Source: an uncultured Acidimicrobiales bacterium | Lineage (GTDB): Bacteria; Actinomycetota; Acidimicrobiia; Acidimicrobiales; SHLQ01 | DNA length: 64,000 nucleotides | Reading direction: 5' to 3' | Assembly: GCA_938041035.1 (NCBI GenBank) | Contig: CALHYX010000078.1 | Span: 16,662-80,661, forward strand | Notes under the pieces: generated by a model | What the model saw: only the letters and a program-made list of their open reading frames with translations | Told to the model about the DNA's origin: nothing | The model's database searches: none | Position numbers and translations under genes: made by a program | Shown: piece after piece, positions 50,019 to 58,200 of the stretch | How the letters are laid out: each line of letters starts with the position of its first letter | Position numbering within the stretch: the first letter of the stretch is position 1

Positions 50019-50780
50019 GTGCCCGACCCGATCTATGAGCATCCGTATCCGACGTCCGAGGCGTTGGCGCGGTATCCGTTCGAACCGCTCGATCACGTGC
50101 GCTACACCGATGCCGAAATGCGAGAGCGCGGCACTGGTCTGCTCGCCGAGATGCGCCGGCGGCGCAGCGTTCGCATGTTCAGCGACGAGCCGGTCGACCG
50201 GGAACTGATCGACACGGCGATCGGTACCGCAGCGACCGCGCCGTCGGGCGCGCACTGCCAACCGTGGAAGTTTGTGATCACCAACGACGCGGCCCAGAAA
50301 CGCCGGGTGCGGTTGGCCGCGGAGGCCGAGGAGCGCACGAACTACCTCGGCGAGCGGATGAACGACGAGTGGCGCGATGCGTTGGGTCCGCTCGGCACCG
50401 ACCACCACAAGGAGTTCCTCGAGGTGGCACCCTGGCTCGTGGTGCTGTTCGAGGAGCGCTACCGCATCGGCGCCGACGGCGAGCGCCTGCACAACTACTA
50501 CGTGAAGGAAAGCGTCGGGATCGCCGCCGGCATGTTCATCACCGCGCTGCATCACGTTGGCCTGGTCACGCTCACCCACACGCCATCGCCTATGGCGTTC
50601 CTCCGCACCGAGTTCGACCGGCCCGAGAACGAGCGGCCGTTCGTGCTGTTCCCGGTCGGCTACCCGATGCCCGACACCCTGGTGCCAACGCTCGAGCGGA
50701 AGGCACTCGACGCCGTGCGGGTTGTCACCGCTGACGAGCCTGAAGCATCGACCCCGCCCAACCCTGGAGACAGCCAGTGA
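50019..50780 (+). CDS. Nitroreductase-family flavoprotein (iodotyrosine deiodinase-like)
   Basis: A 253-residue FMN protein. RRRRSVRMFSDEPVDRELID and TAPSGAHCQPWKFVIT bind FMN; a long lid region and TLTHTPSPMAFLRTEFDRPE plus LFPVGYPMPDT match the iodotyrosine deiodinase/BluB-like branch better than classical nitroreductases. May reductively dehalogenate aromatic substrates. Stop overlaps the next gene by four bases. Confidence 0.87.
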   Translation: MPDPIYEHPYPTSEALARYPFEPLDHVRYTDAEMRERGTGLLAEMRRRRSVRMFSDEPVDRELIDTAIGTAATAPSGAHCQPWKFVITNDAAQKRRVRLAAEAEERTNYLGERMNDEWRDALGPLGTDHHKEFLEVAPWLVVLFEERYRIGADGERLHNYYVKESVGIAAGMFITALHHVGLVTLTHTPSPMAFLRTEFDRPENERPFVLFPVGYPMPDTLVPTLERKALDAVRVVTADEPEASTPPNPGDSQ

Positions 50781-51517
50781 CGCAACTCAGCCCGGTCCCG
50801 GCCAACTATCCCGCCCAGCGCGACGACCTGCATCGGGTCGCGGCCTATCTGATCGCCCCCGCCCGCTACACCGTCACCGACCGGTTCGGCCTCCGCTCGT
50901 TGCCCGGCGGCTTCGGCACGCCCCGGTTCGACGATGACGTGCAGGTCCGGGTCGACGCCGACGGTCTGGTGCTCGACCGCGACGGCGACATCACCAGTTC
51001 GCCCCTCACCACCCTCGATGCCGCTTCGGCCTTTCTCGGGGCGCCTATCGATTCCGAGACCGCGGCCGAACCCGACACGCCCGCGCTCGGCGCCACCGAC
51101 GCACCGCTCTCGACCACACCGGAGACGATTGCCTTCCTCGGCGCCTGGTGGGCGCTCGGTACCGCTGCGCTCGAGGTCATACGCTCCGACCCCAACTCCG
51201 TCGATGCCAGCATCGTGCAGCTGTGGCCCGGCCATTTCGACGTGGCCATCGAGGTCGGCGACGAGAACCGGCGGGCCTCGGTCGGCGCATCGCCGGGCGA
51301 CGCGGGGGCACCCGAGCCGTACCTGTACGTCAGCGTGTGGTGGCCCGATCGGCTGGCGCTCGACACGAACGACCCGTACTGGAATGCCGAGGGCTTCGTC
51401 GGCGCCCGCCTGCCCTACGCCGAACTTCTGATCGCAGAAGACCCGCACGCGTCGGCCGTCGAGTTCTTCCGCATGGGCCGCGACCTGTTGGCCGCGGCGG
51501 CCGATCAACCCTCGTAG
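50777..51517 (+). CDS. Hypothetical cytosolic protein
   Basis: A 246-residue acidic protein without signal or membrane segment. Recognisable blocks: RVAAYLIAPARYTVTDRFGL, RSLPGGFGTPRFDDDVQVRV, TLDAASAFLGAP and AEGFVGARLPYAELL. GTGA overlap with the nitroreductase implies joint expression. No family recognised. Confidence 0.7.
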   Translation: MTQLSPVPANYPAQRDDLHRVAAYLIAPARYTVTDRFGLRSLPGGFGTPRFDDDVQVRVDADGLVLDRDGDITSSPLTTLDAASAFLGAPIDSETAAEPDTPALGATDAPLSTTPETIAFLGAWWALGTAALEVIRSDPNSVDASIVQLWPGHFDVAIEVGDENRRASVGASPGDAGAPEPYLYVSVWWPDRLALDTNDPYWNAEGFVGARLPYAELLIAEDPHASAVEFFRMGRDLLAAAADQPS

Positions 51518-51879
51518 AGCGCGGCGATCTTCTTCGGCGCCAGCAACAGGAAGCTCTCGGCGATCCACGCCTCGATCTCGGTCATCGGCGGAGGATCGTC
51601 GGGTGAGAACTTCAGCATGGCCCAACCGGCCTTGCCGACCTCGATAGTGCCCGCGGCATCGGCCGACCGGGCTTGGGCCGACTCGATGGACTCGCCGAGT
51701 TTGAGCCGTAGCCCGCACTCACCGGGCTTCTCGCCGAGGAAGGCGAAGTTCTTGCCACCCGCGCTGAAGGCCCGGTTCACACACGAGCTGCCCTCGTCGG
51801 CCTCGGGGAACGACATCGCGTAGGCGCGGATACGCTCGCAGATCTCGTTCTCGAACTCCTCGGTCTCATCCGACCCCAC
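51505..51879 (-). CDS. MmcQ/YjbR-family protein
   Basis: A 124-residue protein of the YjbR DNA-binding-like fold. AMSFPEADEGSSCVNRAFSA, GGKNFAFLGEKPGECGLRLK, AGWAMLKFSPDDPPPMTEIE and ESFLLLAPKKIAALY follow the family order. The GTG at 51879 has GGGAGG five bases upstream, preferred over a TTG at 51909. Convergent with the previous gene, 13-bp overlap. Function unknown. Confidence 0.82.
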   Translation of the reverse strand: MGSDETEEFENEICERIRAYAMSFPEADEGSSCVNRAFSAGGKNFAFLGEKPGECGLRLKLGESIESAQARSADAAGTIEVGKAGWAMLKFSPDDPPPMTEIEAWIAESFLLLAPKKIAALYEG

Positions 51880-51934
51880 AAGCGCCTCCCGCAGTCGTGT
51901 TGGGGCCAAGCGTAGGTCGCACTCACCACGCGCG

Positions 51935-51968
51935 AAAAGAGCCCCACCGGCGGCAACCGGTGGGGCTC
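51935..51968 (-). terminator. Intrinsic terminator after the secreted metalloprotease
   Basis: A perfect 12-bp stem GAGCCCCACCGG / CCGGTGGGGCTC with a six-base loop, followed on the minus strand by TTTTCGCG. It lies 20 bp past the metalloprotease stop. Confidence 0.82.
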
Positions 51969-51987
51969 GATCTTGGGGGCGAATCGG

Positions 51988-53289
51988 CTACTTGCCGCCC
52001 TTCAGCGTGGGAGGCGAGGTCGACACACAGATCCGACCCTTGGGGCACGGCTGCGGTGGTGGATCGCACACCTTGGTCTTGCAGGGCACCGTCGGCGCCG
52101 GTGTGGTTGCGGGCGGTATCACCGGAGCCGCGGCCGCGCTGGCCGAGGCCGACGAGGCACAATCCGTGCACGAAGCCGCTGCTGCCGGGACGTCGAACAC
52201 CCGCTGGAACTCGACGATCGAGTGGGCCCGGTCGTTGGAGTACCACTCATCGTTGGTCACGTCGTGGCGGATTCGCCAGCTGAAGCTGATCGGCTCATTC
52301 GTCGTCACCGTCGCCTCGAGGTCCCGGTTGTCGCACGACATACCCTCGAACAGACTCGTCGTGACCGACGCGTTCGGCCGACCATCGGTCAGTACAACGG
52401 CGGTGGCAACCTCGACGCGAGCCTCGTCATGGGGACAGAACTCGTCCGTCACGATCTCGCCGACCTCCCCTTCGGCAATGCTGACGCGCCGCGTGGTGAT
52501 CCGACCGTAGGTGACCTGGCTGCCAAACCATCCGTCGTCCTCCCAGACGCCGGCCTCGGTGGTGATGTCGAAGGTCTGCCCGATGCCGTTGTCCCAGGGC
52601 CCGTACACCATCCGGGCGCCGGCGACGTCGGATTCGGTGAGGAACCCGCCGTTGGTTCTCGCGGCGCAGTAGTTCATCACCGAGTCCTGGTCGTAGTCGG
52701 TGAGCAGGATCGCTCCGTGTCGCGGAACGAGCTCCGATGCTTCCGCCTCGATCTCATCACAAGTCTCGGTCCGGTCGACACGTCGGTGTTCGTGAACAAA
52801 CCCGAGGGCGTGACCGAACTCGTGCACCGCGTCGCGGCGAATACACGAGAAACGGGTGTCGCGATCGCGATTGCAGGTCGGGTTGAGAGTCGCGTAGTCA
52901 AACACCAGGTTCATTCCGCCGTTCCGACCATCGATATTCGTGCCCACATGCGCTCGGGGGCGATCCTGGCCAACGGTGACGTGCACTCCTGGTTCGTTCG
53001 GCGTGCACGAATCCCATTGCACGAAGTCGATATCGGCCGCGCTCTCCCAGGTGGACTCGATCACTGCCTCAACGAACTCCCGCTCGTCCGGGAAATCATC
53101 CGCGGTGGACTCCCAACACACCGGGATGGTCGGCGTGTTCCAGATCACTCCCGTCACCGTCGCGAGCGGTTGCTGGAGCGTTCCGGCGTGCGCCGGAGCC
53201 ACCTCGGCCACCATGGCGAAACCGACGACGAGCGCCATCACCGCCAACCACGCCCTCGTCTTACCCATCTGCCGCCGACTCGTCGCCAT
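51988..53289 (-). CDS. Secreted zinc metalloprotease (metzincin-type)
   Basis: A 433-residue exported protein. Signal peptide ends AEVAPAHAG. Its catalytic domain carries RRDAVHEFGHALGFVHEHRR, an HExxHxxGxxH motif, and a Met-turn candidate DQDSVMNYCA, so the zinc site is complete. A beta-rich C-terminal domain follows, and then a Cys/Pro tail with regularly spaced cysteines (SCTDCASS, PCKTKVCDPPPQPCPKGRIC). AAGGGCGG precedes the ATG at 53289. Substrate unknown. Confidence 0.85.
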   Translation of the reverse strand: MATSRRQMGKTRAWLAVMALVVGFAMVAEVAPAHAGTLQQPLATVTGVIWNTPTIPVCWESTADDFPDEREFVEAVIESTWESAADIDFVQWDSCTPNEPGVHVTVGQDRPRAHVGTNIDGRNGGMNLVFDYATLNPTCNRDRDTRFSCIRRDAVHEFGHALGFVHEHRRVDRTETCDEIEAEASELVPRHGAILLTDYDQDSVMNYCAARTNGGFLTESDVAGARMVYGPWDNGIGQTFDITTEAGVWEDDGWFGSQVTYGRITTRRVSIAEGEVGEIVTDEFCPHDEARVEVATAVVLTDGRPNASVTTSLFEGMSCDNRDLEATVTTNEPISFSWRIRHDVTNDEWYSNDRAHSIVEFQRVFDVPAAAASCTDCASSASASAAAAPVIPPATTPAPTVPCKTKVCDPPPQPCPKGRICVSTSPPTLKGGK

Positions 53290-53483
53290 GTTCCGCCCTT
53301 TCGATGAACGATCGGGCCGTCGCTCGACCCACGACCATCCTGTGTTCATTTGGGCATTTCTTCCGTGGGCGGCGACACAGTCCGCGGGTGGCGTCGGCCA
53401 CGGGCATTCCTTGCCCACTGAATACCTTGCCCACTGAAGGGTGGTCGCCTTAGGCTCGGGCCAACGACGCTAGAGGGGGATCT

Positions 53484-54377
53484 ATGCGGGTACGACTACT
53501 TACGATGGCGGCGGTTATCGCACTGCTGAGCACCGCCTGTTACTTCGAAGCGGCCTTTGAGGCCGAGGCGAACGGCGACCCGGTGCCGTGGTTCTGCGAC
53601 CCGGTGAACCCGAACAGCGTGACCGGGCCCGGGATGGGCACCACCAACTGGTACGCCGGGGTGAACCGGGCACCGCTCGACTACGAGACCTGTAAGAAGG
53701 TCGCGCTCCAGTTCGACCTGGCCAAGGACTACGCCGAGCAGTACCCGACGCTGGGCGATGCCGAGGCGAACGACTTCCGGCCCACGTTCGCCCGCATCAA
53801 CGGCATGGGCACGCATCACGGGCTCAAGGCATTGACGCCGGCGCAGATCGCCGACCCGTCGTTCGACCGGTTCAACCCGGTATTCGAAGCCGACAGCCCC
53901 ATCGACGACGTGTTCGACCCGGCCCAACCGGAGTTCCTCCAGTACGACGGCAACGGCCCGAACGCCGTGCTGGTCGGCATGAGCTACTACGTGCGCACCG
54001 ACGACGGACAGCCGCCCGAAGGCTTCGCCGGCGACAACGACTGGTGGCACCACCACCCGACGCTGTGCCTCGACCGGGCGACCGCGGTTGTAAACGCCGT
54101 GAACACAACCGATGCCACCTGCAACGGTTCGAATATCAACGTGCACTTCGACGATTACTACATGCTCCACGTGTGGGTGGTGGACGACATGGAACTCCGC
54201 AACGACATCCATTCAGCCTTCCACCCGTGCATCGTCACCGGAGGTGCCATCTTCGACATGGACGACCCGTGTCACGACGGCGACAGCACGACCATCCCCG
54301 GACAGTCGGAGGGCGCAGCGGAGCCGAAGCCGTTCTTCTGTCCGCTCGGCCAGCTGGTGGATTCGGAGGACACCTGA
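53484..54377 (+). CDS. Hypothetical exported lipoprotein with His cluster
   Basis: A 297-residue protein. GAGGGGG precedes the ATG by four bases. Leader MAAVIALLSTAC gives a lipobox Cys. Central features are DNDWWHHHPTLCLDR and FDDYYMLHVWVVDDMELRND, suggesting a metal site; HSAFHPCIVTG and two other Cys may form disulfides. Seen as a secreted, probably metal-binding protein; family not recognised. Confidence 0.7.
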   Translation: MRVRLLTMAAVIALLSTACYFEAAFEAEANGDPVPWFCDPVNPNSVTGPGMGTTNWYAGVNRAPLDYETCKKVALQFDLAKDYAEQYPTLGDAEANDFRPTFARINGMGTHHGLKALTPAQIADPSFDRFNPVFEADSPIDDVFDPAQPEFLQYDGNGPNAVLVGMSYYVRTDDGQPPEGFAGDNDWWHHHPTLCLDRATAVVNAVNTTDATCNGSNINVHFDDYYMLHVWVVDDMELRNDIHSAFHPCIVTGGAIFDMDDPCHDGDSTTIPGQSEGAAEPKPFFCPLGQLVDSEDT

Positions 54378-54405
54378 GCCAGCGACGCTGCCGCGGCAAC
54401 CCGCC

Positions 54406-54456
54406 GTTGAGCGTTTTCATCGGCGTTGAGCATCGGCGTTGAGCGTTTTCATCGGC
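54406..54456. repeat. Short direct repeats upstream of the ECF sigma gene
   Basis: GTTGAGCGTTTTCATCGGC occurs at 54406-54424 and 54438-54456, with a shortened copy GTTGAGCATCGGC between. They fill the leader of the sigma factor gene and could be autoregulatory sites. Confidence 0.7.
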
Positions 54457-54495
54457 ACTGTATGAAACTTGCGCGTTCATGCGTGGGTATGGGTA

Positions 54496-55017
54496 ATGGG
54501 CTCCGACGGCACCGCGAGGACACCGGCTGACGACGATGCGGATGGCTTCGCGCGGTTCTACGAGTCCGAACGACCGGGCCAGCTCCGCAGCGCAACGCTG
54601 ATCCTCGGCTCTCGGACGGCGGCGGACGACGCGGTGCATGATGCGTTCACCGAGGTGCTGCGGGCGTGGGATCGGATCCAAGAACCCGGACCGTACCTAC
54701 AGACGGCCGTCGTGAATCGCTGCCGCGATGTGCTCCGGCGCCAAGGCGTCGCCGACAAGCGGCGGCACCTGCTCGCTTCCGCGGCCGTACCTGCGGTGGA
54801 CGTACCACTGTACGACGCGCTGGCCGAGCTGCCGTTCAACCATCGAGCGGCCGTCGTCCTGCGGTTCTATCTCCAGCTCACCGAGGCCGAAATCGCCGAC
54901 CACCTCGGCTGTCCGACCGGTTCGGTCGGACCGTGGATCCGGCGCGGCCTCGACCGACTTGCCCGCGAACTTCGACTTCCCGAGGAGGAACCAACGTGGC
55001 TGCCAACGACGCCCTGA
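54496..55017 (+). CDS. ECF-type RNA polymerase sigma factor
   Basis: A 173-residue sigma-70 family factor with region 2 (ADDAVHDAFTEVLRAWDRIQ, then YLQTAVVNRCRDVLRRQ) and region 4 (FNHRAAVVLRFYLQLTEAEI, HLGCPTGSVGPWIRRGLDRL) and no region 1 or 3. It overlaps the following membrane protein gene by 22 bp, the usual position of its anti-sigma factor. ATG at 54496 used; an in-frame ATG 27 bp upstream exists. Confidence 0.9.
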   Translation: MGSDGTARTPADDDADGFARFYESERPGQLRSATLILGSRTAADDAVHDAFTEVLRAWDRIQEPGPYLQTAVVNRCRDVLRRQGVADKRRHLLASAAVPAVDVPLYDALAELPFNHRAAVVLRFYLQLTEAEIADHLGCPTGSVGPWIRRGLDRLARELRLPEEEPTWLPTTP

Positions 55018-56093
55018 TCATCGACTGGATTCGCGACGCGGCTGACCGCGTCGACGTCGACCCCGGAGTTCTGCCGCCCGGATCGGACCACGGCGTCGAG
55101 GACGACGCCGATGCGATCACCTGGGTCCCCGAGCCGGTACACGAAGTCGTCTTGGTCGAGCCCGAGCCCGAACCCTCGGCGCTCGTGCGTCGTCCGGGGC
55201 GGCTGGTGCTGGTGGCGGCGGTCGCGATGCTCGTGGTCGGTCTCGTCGGCGTGCGGCTGATCGACGACCAGCCAACCGTGCAGCCGGCGATCGGCGTGGC
55301 CGACTACCAGTTCGGCGCTCCGAGGGCGGTGCCCGACGGAGCGCCGGAGCCGGCGACCGCACTACCGCATCTCGCCGAACCACCCGAGTGGTTCGGGGCG
55401 GTACGACCGGCCGAACGCACAGGCGGCCTCCGCACCGGGTCGTGGGTTTCGGCGGCCATCGGCGTCGGCGATACCACCGTCGTCGGCCCGATCGCCATCT
55501 CGGCCACCGATGGCGGACTGCCCGCATGGCTCGACGACGCGGAATCGGTGGTCGACGGCGATCTTGCGTACGTGTCGTTCGAGCGCTCCGGGTATCGCGC
55601 GCTGGCCAGCACCACCGATCCGGCGGTGATCGTGAGCGGCGCCGTCAGCGTCGAACTTCTGCTCGACGTGTTGTGGTCGGCGACCGCGGTCGACGCCGAG
55701 GGCGAGCTGGCGCCGAACCTGTGGCGGTTGCCCGACGGCTATTCGGTGCAGATCCAACCTCAAGTGCAGGCCCCCGACCCGGTCGAACGGCCCACGCTCA
55801 CCAACGCGGCAGGCGATACCGCGATCAACGAGGTTTCGGACTGGGTGAATCCCGAGCTCGCTGCCGCCAACTCCGGTGCCGCCTACACCAAGGTATCGGT
55901 GGGGGGTGTGCCGGCGTGGACGGGCCGCTCCGACCTGTTCAGCTCGATCTCGTTCCTCGTGTGGAGCCCCCAGCCCGGCGTCGTATTCGAGATCACATCG
56001 TCGAACCCCGACCGAAGCCTCGCCGACCTCATCCGACTCGCCGAGGCAACAACGGTGCTCCCCGTCGACGACTGGCACGAGCTCTACGGCTGA
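54996..56093 (+). CDS. Single-pass membrane protein, candidate partner of the ECF sigma factor
   Basis: A 365-residue protein. Short acidic N-terminus, one membrane helix (RLVLVAAVAMLVVGLVGVRL, about residues 68-87) and a 275-residue extracytoplasmic domain. GTG start with GGAGG seven bases before. The small cytoplasmic part (residues 1-65) lacks a zinc HxxxCxxC motif, so anti-sigma activity is inferred from position only. The outside domain may be the sensor. Confidence 0.7.
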   Translation: MAANDALIIDWIRDAADRVDVDPGVLPPGSDHGVEDDADAITWVPEPVHEVVLVEPEPEPSALVRRPGRLVLVAAVAMLVVGLVGVRLIDDQPTVQPAIGVADYQFGAPRAVPDGAPEPATALPHLAEPPEWFGAVRPAERTGGLRTGSWVSAAIGVGDTTVVGPIAISATDGGLPAWLDDAESVVDGDLAYVSFERSGYRALASTTDPAVIVSGAVSVELLLDVLWSATAVDAEGELAPNLWRLPDGYSVQIQPQVQAPDPVERPTLTNAAGDTAINEVSDWVNPELAAANSGAAYTKVSVGGVPAWTGRSDLFSSISFLVWSPQPGVVFEITSSNPDRSLADLIRLAEATTVLPVDDWHELYG

Positions 56094-56106
56094 ACCCTCC
56101 CCACCG

Positions 56107-56143
56107 CGCGAACCATCTGGTGCCAGGCACCAGATGGTTCGCG
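56107..56143. repeat. Dispersed palindrome, copy 4
   Basis: A perfect 37-bp palindrome: arms CGCGAACCATCTGGTGCC around a single A. 13 bp after the stop of the membrane partner gene. Confidence 0.9.
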
Positions 56144-56192
56144 GTAGAGGCGAACGCTAGAAATATCAGGGCATATGCCGTTCCACGGTCAC

Positions 56193-56220
56193 TCTGGTGC
56201 CAGGCACCAGATGGTTCGCG
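56193..56220. repeat. Dispersed palindrome, copy 5 (left arm diverged)
   Basis: CTCTGGTGCC, A, GGCACCAGATGGTTCGCG: right arm identical to copy 4, left arm conserved only near the centre. Copies 4 and 5 lie 50 bp apart in the space before the methyltransferase. Confidence 0.8.
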
Positions 56221-56267
56221 GTTGTATTGGGGAGGGCACGGTGGTCGGTGCGTGGAAGGATCGGGGA

Positions 56268-57005
56268 GTGACCCAGAACATCTATGACGACGAAGCGTTC
56301 CTCGCCGGATACAGCACGCTCGATCGGTCGGTCCATGGGCTCGACGGGGCGCTCGAATGGCCCACGATTCGCTCGATGCTGCCCTCGATGGACGATCTGC
56401 GGGTCCTCGACCTCGGCTGCGGCTTCGGCTGGTTCTGCCGGTGGGCCGCGACCCAGGGCGCGCGGTCGGTCGTCGGCGTCGACGTGTCGGAGAAGATGCT
56501 CGAACAGGCCGCCGCCGACACCAAATCGGCCGCTATCAACTACCGCCGCCTCGACCTCGACTCGATGTTGGTGTCGGACCTCGACGACCCGACGTTCGAC
56601 CTCGTCTACAGCTCACTCACGCTCCACTACCTGACGGACCTCCCCCGCCTCTTCGCCACCGTGGCGGCACTCCTGCCCAGCGGCGGTCACTTCGTGTTCT
56701 CCGCCGAACATCCGATCTTCACCGCGTCGCGTAATCCCGGGTTCATCGAAAACGACGGCTCCCGAACCTGGCCGGTCGACAACTACATGAACGAGGGGGT
56801 GCGCACGACCAACTGGTTCGCCGACGGCGTGCGCAAGCAGCACCGTACGATCGCCGGCTACCTCAACGCGCTCCTGGCCGCCGGGTTCACCCTGACCCGA
56901 CTCGAGGAGTTCGGCCCGACCGAGCAGCAGGTCGCCGACGATCCGCGGTGGGTCGACGAACGACATCGGCCCAACTTTCTGCTCGTGGCCGCGCAGCGAA
57001 CGTGA
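56268..57005 (+). CDS. Class I SAM-dependent methyltransferase
   Basis: A 245-residue Rossmann methyltransferase. Motif I is RVLDLGCGFGWFCRWAATQG, motif II VVGVDVSEKMLEQA, and motif IV-like DLVYSSLTLHYLTDL. The GTG at 56268 with GGAAGGATCGGGGA upstream is used; a longer frame would start inside the palindromic repeat. Substrate unknown. Confidence 0.88.
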   Translation: MTQNIYDDEAFLAGYSTLDRSVHGLDGALEWPTIRSMLPSMDDLRVLDLGCGFGWFCRWAATQGARSVVGVDVSEKMLEQAAADTKSAAINYRRLDLDSMLVSDLDDPTFDLVYSSLTLHYLTDLPRLFATVAALLPSGGHFVFSAEHPIFTASRNPGFIENDGSRTWPVDNYMNEGVRTTNWFADGVRKQHRTIAGYLNALLAAGFTLTRLEEFGPTEQQVADDPRWVDERHRPNFLLVAAQRT

Positions 57006-57085
57006 CCGACGTCGCGCACCAAGGGCCAGCGCCCGGGGCTCCGTCAACCCACGTCCTGGAGGCTCCCTGGGCGGTGCGCCGGGCG

Positions 57086-58075
57086 CTACTCCCCGTTCGC
57101 CGCGAGCTTCGCGAACTCGTCCGCGATGAGCTGTGACGCCGCGGTCTGATGGGTGGCACGCCAGTGGCGCCAGGGGAAGATCGGCTCCCAACGATGGAGT
57201 TTGTCGAAGCTGACCGTCGCGGACACGAGCTCTTCTCCCCCACCCGCCTGGGCCAAAACCTGGCTGAATCTGGGAAACGCCGGCCCGGCGATCGTCGAGT
57301 GCCCCAGCATGTCGGCGGTGCGGGTCTCATCAACTCGCCCGGCTCCATAGCTTCCGCCGCCCGTGTCACCGCCGGCGTAGTTGGCCGACACGACATACAC
57401 GAGGTTCTCCTGCGCTCGCGTCGCCGTCGTCTGGGTCATGTAGTCGACCTTGCCGGGTCCCGCGAATGTCCCGCAGCAATTCAGAATGATGCGAGCACCC
57501 TTCAGAGCGAGGATTCGTGTCAGTTCAGGGTTGAACCAGAAGTCGTAGCAGATCTGAATTCCGACCGGACCGAATCGGGTCTCAAAGACATCGAGCGCAT
57601 TGCCCGGCTCGAACGTGACCCCTTCGGTCACCCAGGGCAACGACCCCAGGTGCACCTTGCGATAGGTGCCGTGCACTCCGTCGGGCCCAATGAACGCAAC
57701 CGCGTTGTAGAGCTTGTTCGGGTCCTCGGCATCGCGCTCGATCATGCCAAGGGCAACGTACAGATCGTGATCGGCGCACAGCTCAGCGACGCGCAAGGTC
57801 GAGGGTCCCGGCACGGTCTCGGCCATGTCGTGGTGGTAATCGCACCGCGCAGCCCCGTTGCGACACGCGGTACAGCCGCCAAGACCGCAAAGTGCCTCCT
57901 CGGGAAACGCCAGAATGTCGATGCCCTGCCTACCGGCCTCGATGATGTTGGCTTCGACCTTGGCCAACGTGGCCGGTACGTCACCGGGCACGGCAGTGAA
58001 GTTCACCGCACCCAGGGTGACCGAGCGCTCATAGTCCGCGTACTGGTCTGGAATCACTTGGGCCCCCTCGAACAA
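57086..58075 (-). CDS. Nitrilase-superfamily carbon-nitrogen hydrolase
   Basis: A 329-residue amidase-type enzyme with the Glu-Lys-Cys triad: LAFPEEALCGLGG, GTYRKVHLGSLP and GIQICYDFWFNPEL. The region after the Glu contains several Cys and His (GCTACRNGAARCDYHHDM), unusual for the family. The glutaminase domain of NAD synthetase is the closest known layout, but no synthetase domain follows. It lies 125 bp downstream of the selenoprotein gene on the same strand and may share its pathway. Confidence 0.85.
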   Translation of the reverse strand: MFEGAQVIPDQYADYERSVTLGAVNFTAVPGDVPATLAKVEANIIEAGRQGIDILAFPEEALCGLGGCTACRNGAARCDYHHDMAETVPGPSTLRVAELCADHDLYVALGMIERDAEDPNKLYNAVAFIGPDGVHGTYRKVHLGSLPWVTEGVTFEPGNALDVFETRFGPVGIQICYDFWFNPELTRILALKGARIILNCCGTFAGPGKVDYMTQTTATRAQENLVYVVSANYAGGDTGGGSYGAGRVDETRTADMLGHSTIAGPAFPRFSQVLAQAGGGEELVSATVSFDKLHRWEPIFPWRHWRATHQTAASQLIADEFAKLAANGE

Positions 58076-58200
58076 CGTTTCTCGCCGCTGTTGCTGTCCA
58101 CGAAACGTCCGAACTCGCGTTGGTCTTGCGTCAGGTCAAACGTAACCGGCTTTGGCGAAACGATCCCAGAAACGGTGCTGAGGCCGCAGACGATCGAGGG

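Noticed and set aside
56175..56267. Longer N-terminus for the methyltransferase
   Set aside because: The added residues are encoded by the palindromic repeat; the GTG at 56268 has a good ribosome site.
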